Source: Liolophura sinensis
Taxonomy: Eukaryota; Mollusca; Polyplacophora; Chitonida; Chitonidae
Assembly (NCBI RefSeq): GCF_032854445.1
Contig: NC_088307.1
Span: forward strand, 9,746,017-9,810,016
Direction: 5' to 3'
Length of the DNA stretch: 64,000 nt
Positions 24,524 to 36,810 of the stretch are shown piece by piece (the stretch's first letter is position 1; the number at the start of each line of letters is the position of its first letter). Made by a program: the position numbers and the translations under genes. Under the pieces are notes generated by a model, which worked only from the letters and a program-made list of their open reading frames with translations, was not told where the DNA came from and made no database searches.

Positions 24524-25060
24524 TTAAAGGAGAAGAAAACATAAAAATGGTGCCAAAATCAGATGAAACAGCGTCAAAACTTATTTGCAAATATGATCTT
24601 TAATACTTTTGTGAATTTTTGTTTTCAAAAGAAAAGGGAAACATTTTTGTATGGTGGGTATTTGGGACCAACTTTTGGTATTTATAGTTGTTGCATAACA
24701 ATGTTTTAAATAAGGATGTGATGCTTGTCTAATAAATTTATTTAAATGTAAATTTGTTGTTTATATCGAAACATTTGCAGCAAACCTAAATTAATACTAA
24801 ATTAATACATTTGTTACCTGAAAAGAACAAATTCTAGTGCAAAAATATTTATTAAACCTGTGTTACATCCTCATTTATGACATTATTAAACCTAGACTAT
24901 AAATACCAAAAGGTGGTCCAAAATACCCACCATACAAATATTATTTTGAAGTGTCTTTTTCTCCTTAAGGAAAAATCGGAAAAAATATTGACGACCATAT
25001 TTAGCAATAACTTTGCGCAGTCTTGCATCTGAAGTTAATGTCATTTTTCTCCACCTTTAA
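24524..25060. mobile_element. Foldback MITE, copy A
   Basis: The element is an imperfect palindrome over most of its length: atggtgggtatttgggacca and tttggtatttatagt on the left recur inverted as actataaataccaaaagg and tacccaccat on the right. The ends read TTAAAGG and CCTTTAA, and TTAA bounds both sides. A second copy lies at 48310-48893. There is no coding capacity, so it is a non-autonomous DNA element. Confidence 0.85.
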
Positions 25061-25804
25061 GTTCATCGCAGTATGAATACCCCCAAAATGGCCAATCAGA
25101 TTGCTCATTATTGGTTGAACAAAAGCGGAACTGAATTATTACTGCAAAAACTGTTGTGTCAAGGTAATACTCCATCAACGGCCAATCAAATTTTCTTGAA
25201 AGTAATTATGAACAGAACGTTCAGAATCTCTGTCACTCTGCTTCATAAGTGAATCAAATTCCCTCGCATAACTTAAACCAGGGCTACAATTAAATAGTAA
25301 ATGACATACGCATATTGCTTATCGACAACTTGAATACTAGCATGGTGCATGATTTAAATACCGGTATTGATTTCATTCATTCGCCCAGAAAATTCCTTGT
25401 TTCTTTCTAACCTCACTGAAAGCTATTGACTGCTTTTGTTTACGCTATTCTGTTCTAATTTCGTACTTTATACTCTTTTAGTTCTGTTGTAGTTTGCGCT
25501 AAACATCCTTTAAAGAAATTGCCTTGCGATTATTAATCCGGACCATCCATTTTGGTTAACGGCTCTTATACGACTGTCTGTTTCGGCTCATCTCCTTCTT
25601 CTGTGTTCTAACTCATAAATCTGGCATGGAGTTCACCAAAGCAAAACGACGCCAATAGTGGTTTTAGTTAAGCTTAATTGTTCTCTTCTGACCATTGAAT
25701 ACTACCTGTTTAATGTGATGGCTTCAGATCAAACCGAATTCCGTTTTTCTTTAAATAATTAATTAATCCTTGACCGTTTTCATGAAGCAGCGTCTACGGT
25801 GAAT
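25061..25804. other. Gene-free stretch upstream of the lectin-like gene
   Basis: No recognised repeats or exons. It resembles 27480-27760 in parts (tctagcatgctacatgattt, gccttgcgattattaa and similar words), so an old duplication is likely. Confidence 0.45.
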
Positions 25805-26481
25805 ATGGCTCTGTCTCTCGTGTTGGTAATGTCCGTTAGCCTGATTCCTCTATATCAGATGAAAATGTGCGACAACTTCATCCACAGATTTTGGCAGCGA
25901 CGTTTCGGCCAATCCATAAAAAGTTGTGTCGAACACAAGGAGCTTCCTGACTTCCTTGAGACACTGTCTTAGCGACCTGAAATGTTTATCCGTGTCTTAC
26001 AGTTCCGAGAGACAGGAAGCCCGACTGTTTGACAACTGGAATGAGGACGCAGGTGGCGAGTTTGAGCTGAAAACGAGATGTCCACGGAAACCAAAGCATC
26101 ACCACAGCCGAACTTTAGATCTGTGCTTCTCACTGGATGAGCTCGTCTGACGCTTCCACGTGGTGTCAAGACAATGGCAGGTCTCGTCTGCTGGTTCTCG
26201 ACACTCGCGAGATGTTGGACTTTCTGTTACAGTCAGGCCCAGGAAATCGGGGGTGGTTTAACGTTAATGGTGAGATCTATTACTGGGTCGGTGCGACATA
26301 CAACGGCACTAACTACATGTGGGTAAACGGTGCCGAACTTCTTTCCAATTCAGATTTGTGGCAGCATGGAAGACCGATACACATGATTGACTACACCGCC
26401 ATAGTTTTGAGCCTCGATACCCCCGACGGTATTGCAGACGAATACCGTTTGCAGGTTTACTACTTTTTATGTGAATACTGA
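25805..26481 (+). pseudogene. C-type lectin-like protein, frame-broken
   Basis: Starts with a signal-peptide-like MALSLVLVMSVSLIPLYQ. A Cys-containing region follows (RHCLSDLKCLSVSY), reminiscent of PAN/apple modules, then a C-type lectin-like domain. The parts lie in three frames: 25805 to about 25920, about 25926 to 26143, and 26137 to the stop at 26481. Lectin-domain landmarks are LCFSLDE, then DASTWCQDNG, a leucine-rich stretch with E, YYWVGATYNG, MWVNG and a final FLCEY. The first and last domain cysteines (WC, FLCE) are present; the middle pair expected near DYTAIV and DEYRLQV is absent. There may be introns (a good acceptor gtgtcttacag ends at 26002), but none explains the 26143 shift. 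A decayed lectin gene or uncorrected indels both fit. Confidence 0.6.
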
Positions 26482-26966
26482 GCGGACGGCATAGAAAGTA
26501 CAACTATTTAACCTCGGACTGCCGCGATGTTGATCTAATAATTTACAGGTTGGACAAGCTCAAACCAAGAGTCTCACAGGAAATGTTTGTTTATTAGTGA
26601 ACCCGAGAGTGAACAATTTAACTCCTTTCCTGGGGTTTATTTTCTATTACTGAGATAAAAATTTCCGAAACTAACCGACAGATTCGAATCTGCAATTTTG
26701 GCAGCATTATTCTGAAAGTGTTGTCGTTACTATGGACTTGGCCATTTGTTTGACGGCTGTATATTTTGACACATATATTTAGCGTCCACTAACTTGTTAT
26801 TCCAGACGTGAAAGATGAGACAGCATTTATGCACAGATCTGATCTTTTCAACTAAACGTTATTGACATGAACATTTGAAACTATTACAAAGCCAGTTCAA
26901 GAGCCGCACAAGCCACCAGTCACTTACGTATTGAAAGAAGCTGTCAATGTGAGACCCGAAAATGGC
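26482..26966. other. Gene-free stretch after the lectin-like gene
   Basis: No ORF or repeat family recognised. Confidence 0.4.
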
Positions 26967-27268
26967 TGAGTGAGTGAGTGCTTGGGGTTTAACGTCGTAC
27001 TAAATAATTTTTCAGTCATATGAAAACGAAGGAATCTTTAGAGTGCATGTAATGTGCCTCCTTGTTGCAACCGGATTTTCAGCGTTCTTTTCTCTAGTGC
27101 TGCTTCACTGAAACGCGTTACCGAAGGCAAGCTTCGCCCGAGCCATTATACTGATACGGATCAACCAGACTTTATGCTGAACGCCAAGCGAAGAAGTTAC
27201 AACTTCCTCTTTTAAAGTCTTGGGTGTGACTCGACCCAGGATTGACCCTGGATCTACTGCTCCCGAAG
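26967..27268 (-). repeat. SINE-2 copy
   Basis: Begins gagtgagtgagtgcttgggg, contains ttaacgtcgtac, atgtgcctccttgttgcaac, gaagttacaacttcctc and aggattgaccctggatctac. It lacks the last tRNA-like part. The tRNA-like promoter end would be at the right, so the element reads on the minus strand. Confidence 0.9.
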
Positions 27269-27913
27269 CTATCGGAGCCGGGACGAAAATGGCTGATGAA
27301 ATGACATCGCAATTGACATTCAAAGTAAGATTGTACCAAGTTAAAACCAAGTTCTGTACACATATGCCTCCTCTGGCGCTCTGCTTCATAATTGTGTCTA
27401 CTTCCGCTTAGGGCAATGGGCTGCCTATTCATCGTGTTGAATTAGATAACCACGGTGGATATATGAACAGTTGCAATCAAAGCGCGGCATATTTTGTTAT
27501 CAACAACGGATATTCTAGCATGCTACATGATTTGAACACTGATTTCCTCAGTCGCCTAGAACATACACTGAGTCTTTCATCATTGAAAACTGTTGACTTC
27601 TTCATATATTTTCTAAGTTCTTTGGTGGTTTGTGTTATACGTCGTTTGGGGAATTGGCCTTGCGATTATTAACCTGGAACATCCTTATTGGTTGACGGCT
27701 TGTATACGAATGTCTGATTCGACATAGATCCTTCATGCTTACATGCAGGCGGCTTCGAACCACATTAGCGAACAACTGTCTTCTGAAACGATGAACTAAC
27801 ACTACTGCTGTCATTCGGCCTTGGTCGTTGGGGTCGATGAAGGCCAACAACAGCGCCTGTTTGGTTTTGGCTTTGAGAAAGTCGCGTGATACTGGGGGTA
27901 AGACAACCAAAGT

Positions 27914-28255
27914 ATTTATGCTTGGGGTTTAACGTCGGACTTAAAAGCTTTTCACTCATATGACGACCAGGAGGCAATAGGTGTGGTATCTTTTTGTGGC
28001 AGGGCTAGTCTATGCCGCCAAAGTGGTGCCGCCAAAGCAGTATTATGCCGAAGGCACCAGACATGACACCTCACCCAGTCACATTATACTGACAAAGGAC
28101 CAATCAGTCATGTTTTCTTCGCACTGCCCTTTCAGTGCTGAGCGCCAAGCGCGGTAGCAGCATGTCACATTTTTAAAGTCTTTAGTACGACACGACCCGG
28201 GTTTGATCCTTACTTCGAGGAGGACGCTCTAACCATTTGTCCACCGAAGCGGTCA
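27914..28255 (-). repeat. SINE-2 copy, diverged, with tRNA-like end
   Basis: Starts tgcttggggtttaacgtcgg and ends gacgctctaaccatttgtcc then accgaagcgg. The middle contains a short gccgccaaag duplication. Confidence 0.8.
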
Positions 28256-28635
28256 CATCGTTTGTATACATTTGAGAGCCAATCAAATGGCTCTCACCGT
28301 TATTGTCCGAAAAGGATATAAGATATTTAGACCACCTACTTTATCCCATGTTCTGTTCACATTTATTGAACAAAAATGGATGTTCAACTATACATCATAA
28401 AATTCCTTTTTCTTATGCGGATTACACAACCAATAAGCATCAAAGTATTTACTTTATTTATTATGTTCACCGGCATAAATATAACATAACAACAGGCTGC
28501 TCTTGTACAAAACATGTATATTATTTATATGAAAATATCTAAATATGAAACTTTCAGTATAAAAACAAAATAACCACAGCAACAACAGCACATTGCGCTA
28601 ACAAAATGTAATCTTTAAAAATGAAACACTGATCG

Positions 28636-31600
28636 CTACCCAATATTTAACATGGTGGAGAGAAGCTGGGTTATATCTACTGATTCTCCTGTTATAATGC
28701 GAGCCGAGGCAGACTTCACCATACAAAACCCGACGGCAGGAATAAGGACCTCTGCACTAAACTTCAGGTCAATGAATTTGTAGATTAGTTGATTGTTAGC
28801 ACGGTCTAATACGGTCAGTGACCCATCGTGACAATTCAGACAGAGACCCAAGTGATGAGGTACTTGGTGAGGACTCCACTGCTGATACGCGGATTGGACC
28901 TCACCTCCACACGGGCTGTAGTACCGGACTTCGTCCTCACGGTACTCGATGACAACGTACCAGCTGTTAGTACCAGGCTTACTGCCCAAGTCACAACCTT
29001 GCTGCACGGCGCCTACGCAAGAGTAGCAATAGGAGTGTGGGGATGACGGAAGGACGGAGATGTCAAACTCCCAGTAGAGCCTGCCGGTCTGGTAACGACC
29101 GTCTGTCAGAGCTGTAGACCAACCCGCACGGGACAAGTCCTCGCACTCTATCATGGAACCGTTATGTGTGATTGTTAAAAGTTCGTCATCTGTCTCCGTG
29201 AACTTCAGCTCTGCTTCTGTAACATGCAAATAACAGACGTACACACAAGCTCAGGCTACCTAACATGCAAGTAAAAGACAAAAACAAGATGAAGATACTT
29301 CTCCTAGCTCCGGGTTAAGCCGAATTAGGCACAATTATAATGCTGAGCGCTCTGGCCATATTTTTTGACAGAAAATTTTACTCATTGTAAAACTTAAGAA
29401 ACTGAGAGTGAAGGCCTTTGATGGAATAACCTTGACACACAAGTTTTTGCAGTAATAACTGGTGACTGACTGAACACCAGCTCAGTTTCTGTAACGCACA
29501 AGAAGCACACACCTAACACCAGCTCCCTTTCTGTAGCACACAAGTAGCACACGCCTAACACCAGCTCTGTTTTTTTAGCACACAAGTAGCACACACCTAA
29601 CACCAGCTCCCTTTCTGTAGCGCACAAGTAGCACACACCTAACACCAGCTCCCTTTCTGTAGCGCACGAGTAGCACACCCTTAACACCAGCTCTCTTTTA
29701 TGTAGCGCACAAGTAGCACACACCTAACACCAGCTCTCTTTCTGTAGCGCATAAGTAGCACACACCTAACATCAACTCTCTTTCTGTAACGCACAAGTAG
29801 CACACACCTAACACCAGCTCTCTTTCTGTAGCGCACAAGTAGCACACACCTAACACCAGCTCTCTTTCTGTAATGCAAAAGTGACTAGATATGTAACACA
29901 AACGAATACTGACTCTGCAGTGTAGTACAGTTAATGTATTACACTCGGTAAATGAAAACATATACGGACAGCAATAGATGTACACAACATTCGAAAACTA
30001 GATGTAACAGATATAAATACATATGTTTCCTTGAACAGATAACGGGTGATGTGACACATGTGGAGGGTGACATACTTGTGACATCACCAATATGCGTTTT
30101 CCTTACCCAGAGAAAGACGATGTGACACAAGCCGATGGTGATACACAGTACTTGTGACATGAGCATGGATGTTAGCTACATCAGACAAAAAATGATGCGA
30201 TACAAGTCGACTTTGACGTACTTGACATATGAGCAATGGATGCACTCCTCAATCACGTGATGGAAGTCGACTGCGATACTTGTGTGAAATGGGCAGTGGA
30301 GGTTAAAACGTGAGTAATGGACCCTTACACAGAAATGGATGATTTGAAACGAATGTGCGATGCAAGTCAAAGGTGACATGAGCAATGGATGTTTTTTTCC
30401 TTAAACAGAGAAATGATCATATGATAAACGCCGAGGCTACATTACTTGACATGAGCAATAGGCGTTTCCCTCAAGGATTACGTGACGAGGCCGATGGCAA
30501 CATACTTGTGACATGAGCAATAGGCGTTTTCCTCAAGGATTGCGTGATGGGGCCGATGGCAACATTCTTGTGACATGAGCAATGGCGTTTTCTTAAAGGA
30601 TTACGTGATGAGGGCCGATGGCAACATTCTTGTGACAAGAGCAATAGGTGTTTTCCTCAAGGATTACGTGATGGAGCAATAAGCGTTTTCCTCAAGGATT
30701 ACGTGATGAGGGCCGATGGCAACATTCTTGTGACATGAGCAATAGACGTTTTTCTCAAGGATTACGTGATGGGGGCCGATGCCAACATTCTTGTGACATG
30801 AGCAATAGGCGTCTTCCTCAAGGATTACGTGATGGGGGCCGATGGCAACATTCTTGTGACATGAGCAATAGGCGTTTTCCTCAAGGATTACGTGATGGGG
30901 CCGATGCCAACATCCTTGTGACATGAGCAATAGGCGTTTTCCTCAAGGATTACGTGATGAGGGCCGATGGCAACATTCTTGTGACATGAGCAATGGTCAT
31001 TTTCTTCAAAGGATCATGGGACAGAAGTGGATGACGACATACTTGTGACTTGCAGAGGTGAGATTTGTTCTTCGTCTCCTCCTACATTACGATGTTCCTC
31101 AGCTGTCTCTTTTACAACCACATGTCGACGAACAACGCAATCACGGCTTAGTGACTGCACTAACTGTTCTTTGATGCCTTCATGCTTCTCCAATGAACGC
31201 GTAACTTCACTGAACTGGTCATCAATCCTTGAATGCAAACAGAATTTAGAAGGCAATTTAATGAAGTGAGTACCCCAAATGCAATGACTGAGTTATTGAT
31301 TGGTGTTAAAACTGGTTCTCAATAAAACATGTCGTTCATATGACGGGAATCAGGGCTTTGGGTGGAAGAATTCAGTGCCCGGATTAATCCACCGACCTCC
31401 AGAAGTCACATACAAGGAGTATACGATTAACTCCCCTCAGCAAATCCTGCTAGGTTTGCTTCTATCCCATTTTACACGATAAAGGCTTATGACACAGAGA
31501 GTAAAATCGTATCAGCGAACATGTGAAAACAGTGAAATTTGCCAAAATATATCATTACTACATTCGATAATTAATTCCAATTGCTGCTGTAGTTGTGATG

Positions 31601-31656
31601 AAGGTGATGCTAAAACAGAGTCTTTGGATAGCCAAATTTATTCATTCATTCAACTG

Positions 31657-31754
<98 letters not shown>

Positions 31755-34700
31755 GATATGCAGATATTTCAGTTATACGACTATCAGTTTCATACGTGGA
31801 AGAAACCGGGGGGTCTGAGTAAAATAATAACAGCTGGGCGATCTCGACCTGTGAGTCATTGTTGCATGGCACGTGATCTCCATGGAGACCTAATGGGTTG
31901 TACTGGTTTTGTCGAAGGCTTGGTTAAAAAGTGACAGTGGCAGAAAATAACTAAATGACAACACATACCTTTCAGTCAAAACTTTGGAACCCTGTGAATA
32001 AACAGAACAGGTACATATTTAAGAACAGTATCAAAAATTGAAACGTGCATAGATGCTATCCAGCTTATCACAGAATGATATGTGGAGAGACTTGGTATGC
32101 CCCATAAGCAGCACAACAGCTGTTCTCATGTATTATCTGTCCTGAGCGTCCTTGACGCAGACGGATAGGTTAGATTTCAACTATGCATCTCCCAAGTGCA
32201 CTCGATGTCTGTGTCCGGAAAGTCATTGTTTGAATATTTTGTTGTTTCAAAAGACAGATCTTTGTTAACTTTCCTCATCTCCTAAGCATTTACCTGTAAA
32301 AATTTCACGTCTGTTGAGGATAATAAATCCTTAGAGGCCTGCTGCATCCTCTCAAGCTCCTCTTCCAGAATTGATAGATGCTTGACGCTGGCACCACATT
32401 GCACACTCCAGTCTGAATGTCGGGTTTTCACAGTCTCAAGCGCGCTTGTCTTCCAGCTGTTCAGTGCCTCTAAGGCAGCGCTAGAAGCACTCTGAATGGC
32501 CTTTGTGTGAAGGTCGTGGTTTTCCTGAAAACAGTAACATCGTCTTGCTGGATTTGTTCAATTATTTTTTTTAATTGTTGTTCTGCGCCAATTTTCCCAC
32601 CTATATTGGGTTTTAGTAGGGTTTTACTCTGTATCCAAAATGTATTTATTTATTTATTTGATTGGTGTTTTACGCCGTACTCAAGAATATTTCACTTATA
32701 CGACGGCGCCCAGCATTATGGTGGGTGGAAACCAGGCAGAGCACGGGGGAAAACCACGACCATCCGCAGGTTACTGCCAGACCTTCCCACGTACGGCCGG
32801 AGAGGAAGCCAGCATAAGCTGGTCTTGAACCCACAGCGACCGCATTGGTGAGAGGCTTCTGGGTCACTACGCTACGCTAGCGCGCTAACCGACTCTAACG
32901 AGTCCAAAATGTATGTGTCCAAACGGACATTCGTTTACCAGTCATCAACCATTATGGACGTTCCCTGACATGTCATACATTTGTTTGTTTACTTATGATT
33001 GTAAACTTTATTTGATTGGTGTTTTACGTTGTACTCAAGAATATTTCACTTATACGACGCCAGCATTACGGTGGGTGGAAACCGGGCAGAGCCCGGGGGC
33101 AACCCACGACCATCTGCAGGTTGCTGGAAGACAAATTGAGGCATTGGCGTTAAGTTTAAAACCAATAACCGTAACCTCAATGTTATAATAAATCTTGACC
33201 TCGCAACAAACATTTGCATACCAATCGTCAAAGATAACGGACTTTCCAGGACCTCAATGCCAATTTCCAAAATAAAGTTCAACACAAACCACCAAAGAGT
33301 GAGTGAGTGCTTGGGGTTTAACGTCGTACTCTACAATTTTTTAGTCATATGACGACGAAGGAATCCTTAGAGTGCATGTAATGTGCCTCCTTGTTGCAGG
33401 ACAGAGTCCAAGAAACTTAAAGAAAGAGAGGAGGGATTTGATGGAATATCCTTGACACATTTCATTTTCATAGTAAGAACTTGTGACGTTGACTGAAATC
33501 ATTACATAAAACACTCAGGGTGTCACGGATGCCTCAACTGATAAAGGTCGTTTCAGAATATTATAATACATACCGGTAATATATATACACTTCGAGATAA
33601 AGATACACAACGTCCCTACATTAAATTAACACATGACATGATAAATCCCGTACGCACAAACTATATATACATGTATGACAATTTATCCTTAAATCGGATA
33701 TGACGTGACATAATTGTATACTTTTTATACCTAATTTAACAGCTCTATTCTTTGAATACAGAAGGTTCACTGAAAACATTATACTATACACATAATTAAG
33801 AAATAACTAGTTATGCAGAAAGAAAATTAAAGTGAGTATTCGAACGGTGAGTTATTTTTGTTGAAAATACCAACCTGGATATTGTTTTGAATCCCTTTAA
33901 ATCCAGAAAGGCACCTTTTTATTTCTTTAGCGGATTTTTCCAGACCGCCGGTTTTATCCAAAAACGTTGCCTGTAATGTAGAGAAATGAAACAGCGGGAT
34001 CAGGTCAATACGCCCTCTAGCAAGAGCGCCCTTTACCTAAACACCCTCCACCTAAGTACCAGCGGTTCAACGTGTGTTGACGGTCAGTCAGCGAGCGCCA
34101 TGTACGCGTCCCTATAAGCCTAGGGATTTTTGGAAGTACGTGACAACCATCAGTAGACCTAACTGTGTAATCTGTATCAGAAATATCAAGTCCTCAACGG
34201 ATCGCATTTCTTTACACAACACCATATAGAATATATATTCTTCTGTAAGTAAATATACTTATATATATATAACACATATAGAATCTATACAATATGATCA
34301 AAGCCATTGCGGCTAGCTTGAACATTCATTATAATATAGAGGATGGTAAGGTAGAAGGTCTTCTAGCTTAAGGGCGTTCTGACTGTAGTTCGAAACAGTC
34401 ACCAGTACATAAGCTACACAGATTTCTTAAGTGTTGAGGACAAACATAATTTAACCAATGAGGACCGTCTGAAGGAATCTAACTTCAGTTGATAACGACA
34501 GATTTATTTTAGGAATCAAGAAGTAGAAACAGATATTCGGATATCAGGTAACAACCATGATTGATATTCCGGGAGAACATTAGTAAGGCCAGTTTCCAAA
34601 GCAACTCTGAATACAAACCAGCAAACAAATAAGAAAGTTTACAAAGTAAGAAATTATGACGGATTCTTACAAAGACAAGCAGTCAACAGCTTCAATGATG

Positions 34701-35665
34701 ACGGAATGACGCCAGAAATGTTCCTAAATGCGAATTATTTAAACCAGTATTCAAATCGTGTACCATGCAAGTTTACAAAGTTGTCAATTTTCAAAATATG
34801 TATTTTAGCTGCGCTTTGATAACAAATTGTTCATATATGCAACGTGACGATCTAATTCAACACCATGAATATACTCCCACCTAGTCCAGTTATGAAGCAG
34901 AGCGCCCTGAGAGTCTGGAGAGTCCGGGTGTATTTATTCACAGAAGAACTGTACTGATTGTAAAAGTCAAAGAGGAATTTTTTGTATTACCTTTTCTTTC
35001 TCCGTAGCCGAAACAATATCCCTGACTTTATGCTCCGGATGTTCAACCACACATCCCAAACAGAGCAGCATCCGACACGTCACACAGTACAGACTCATCG
35101 CCTGATCGTGTTGGTCACATGTTGACTCTGTGCTTAATTGGGAATTGTTCTTTTCTTGATCCTTCATGTTTCCTTGGGAAAGGTGTTCCTCTGATGTAAT
35201 CAGGCGGTGTTGCTTCAGTGAGCCCTTCATCGGATGATAAGCCGAGAGACAGTCATCACAGTAGAGCAAACGGCAGTAACAGCAATACTTGACGGCTTTT
35301 GACTTGTTGTCTTCTTCGCAGACAGCACAATGCGGGATGATGTTGTCTTCAACCTTTGCATCGGATGAGAACCTTTCCACAATTTCTGCAAGCTGAAAGT
35401 TGAGCGGCAAACCAGCCACACCGTCTGTCCCCAAGCTAATAGGTGCTCGACAAACAGGGCAATGTATCACATGACGAACGTCCTCACCCTCCGGGCTGCA
35501 GGTGGTTTGCTCGCCTGTCACACCAGATTTAGACTTCTCAGCGACGGAACGAATACATTCCTTGCAAAAACTATGTTGACATGATAAAACCACAGGTTCT
35601 CGAAACATTTGGACGCAAACTGAACAGGTGAGAACTTCTTCCAGGTTCTGCTTGTTTTCAGACAT
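28636..35665 (-). CDS. TRIM family E3 ligase: RING, two B-boxes, coiled coil, B30.2/SPRY (six exons, 596 aa)
   Basis: Exons on the minus strand: 35665-34991, 33970-33875, 32524-32294, 31991-31969, 31227-31043 and 29216-28636. Sizes are 675, 96, 231, 23, 185 and 581 nt; phases agree and the total is 1,791 nt. The 96/231/23 series is the one seen in vertebrate SPRY-type TRIM genes. Exon 1 has a C3HC4 RING (residues ~14-77, [17 protein letters not shown]), B-box 1 ([11 protein letters not shown]..) and B-box 2 ([15 protein letters not shown]). The middle exons are a heptad-like coiled coil ([10 protein letters not shown]). The last exon is the SPRY domain ([26 protein letters not shown]). TRIM proteins are ubiquitin ligases in innate immunity or protein turnover; the target cannot be told from sequence. 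The ATG at 35665 is chosen because it starts the RING-proximal segment; a longer open frame upstream is likely 5' UTR. A polyadenylation signal lies near 28455. Confidence 0.93.
29470..29880. repeat. 42-bp minisatellite next to the TRIM SPRY acceptor
   Basis: Ten units, mostly 42 bp. On the minus strand each reads like tgcgctacag|aaagagagctgg followed by tgttag|gtgtgt, i.e. an acceptor-like AG, a short exon-like piece and GT. The piece resembles the true SPRY exon start (gttacag|aagcagagctg), so the array may descend from that junction. Confidence 0.9.
30440..31015. repeat. 62-bp minisatellite next to the TRIM donor
   Basis: About nine units containing acatgagcaataggcgtttt then cctcaaggattacgtgatg and gccgatggcaacattcttgtg. 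Spacing between units is 62 bases, with one deleted unit near 30670. More diverged related units extend left to about 30050. Confidence 0.9.
31658..31757. repeat. (AT)n microsatellite
   Basis: About 95 bases of uninterrupted AT in the TRIM intron between the 23-nt and 185-nt exons. Confidence 0.97.
32642..32894 (-). repeat. SINE-1, near full length, in TRIM intron
   Basis: Tail tttatttatttatttgattg at left, tRNA head gcgctaaccgac at right; minus orientation, same sense as the host gene. Confidence 0.93.
33003..33133 (-). repeat. SINE-1, 5'-truncated
   Basis: Tail and core only, from ttatttgattggtgttttac to accatctgcaggttgctgg. Confidence 0.88.
33297..33403 (-). repeat. SINE-2 tail fragment
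   Basis: gagtgagtgcttggggttta to gtgcctccttgttgcaggac. The tRNA-like part is missing. Confidence 0.85.
33404..33874. other. TRIM intron sequence without identified features
   Basis: AT-rich intron 2 sequence; no repeat family seen. Confidence 0.5.
33971..34990. other. TRIM intron 1
   Basis: AT-rich with short tata runs near 34260; no coding or repeat signal recognised. Confidence 0.5.
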
Positions 35666-35734
35666 TACTGCGTTTCCTGGTAAATAAATTGTAAACTGAA
35701 GCGTAAATTTACTAAAAATTGTCCCTGTTCTCAT

Positions 35735-36357
35735 CTACAAATAATAGAAAAATAAGAATAAAAACATGAAGAAAACAAACTAAAACAACGTTCAAATAAA
35801 GACGAGAACGATTAAACTGGCAAAAACACAACTCAAGTTTTAAGCTAGATGTCTCCAGAGACATGATGTACAATACTATTTATAATTAAGTTGTTAGTTG
35901 CATCAGTTTACTTGTACTGATTTAATATTTTTGACTGTTGTGTAACACCATATTTCAGAATTAAATACAAATTTCAAATCTAACAAATGAATTTCATAAA
36001 GCTTTAAAATGATTTTATAAAGCTTTAAAATTATTTTATCAAGCTTTGAAAAATAATTTGCAAAGCTTTAAAAACTCATTTTCAAGTTTTAAAAATCATT
36101 TTAAAGGCTTTAAATTTACCGAATAAAATGACCAATATTCGTACATTAATAAATGATGCAATAGAGATGATTATTAAAACCATTTTCAAAGTATAAACCA
36201 ATGAGTAATTATCACTTTGTCACGCCGTGTGTTAATATGCATGATACGGTAATAACACAGACCACACGCTTCTAAAGTAGTACATGTGTTTAAAATCAAA
36301 GTTTTGTACTTTCTGTGTTGTCTAACATTTCATTAAACGAGATTGAACCCCAAAATT
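35735..36357. other. Upstream region of the TRIM gene
   Basis: AT-rich, with a cluster of aaagctttaaaa-like words at 35998-36115. No clear promoter. The TRIM 5' UTR may extend here. Confidence 0.4.
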
Positions 36358-36634
36358 GTATTTATTTATTTATTTGTTTGATTGGTGTTTTACGCCGTAC
36401 TCAAGAATATTTCACTTATACGACGGCGGCCAGCATTATGGTGGGAGGAAACCGGGCAGAGCCCGGGGGAAAGCCACGACCATCGTCAGGTTGCTGGCAG
36501 ACTTACCCACGTACGGCCGGAGAGGAAGCCTGCATGAGCTGGACTTGAACTCACAGCGACAACATTGGTGAGAGTCTCCTGGGTCATTACGCTGCGCTAG
36601 CTCGCTAACCGACTGAGTCACGGAGGCCCCCCCA
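36358..36634 (-). repeat. SINE-1, full length
   Basis: Tail, core and head are all present, ending gaccgactgagtcacgg-like and ggcccccc at right. Confidence 0.93.
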
Positions 36635-36667
36635 AAACTGTATAAGTAGTTGTTCTACCAAACATTA

Positions 36668-36808
36668 TGGTCTGTCAGCAACCTGCGGATGGTCGTGGGT
36701 TTCCCTTGGGCTCTGCCCGGTTTCCATCTACCATAATGCTGGCCGCCGTCGTATAAGTAAAATATTCTTGAGTACGCCGTAAAACACCAATCAAATAAAT
36801 AAATAAAT
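36668..36808 (+). repeat. SINE-1, 5'-truncated
   Basis: gtctgtcagcaacctgcgga to caatcaaataaataaataaa. It lies head to head with the previous copy. Confidence 0.9.
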
Positions 36809-36810
36809 AC

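Noticed and set aside
27289..27325. Possible start exon (MADEMTSQLTFK then GTAAGA)
   Set aside because: It lies just past a SINE-2 copy, has no signal peptide or domain, and no matching downstream exon was found.
31489..31872. Ile/Tyr-repeat ORFs
   Set aside because: Translation of the (AT)n microsatellite.
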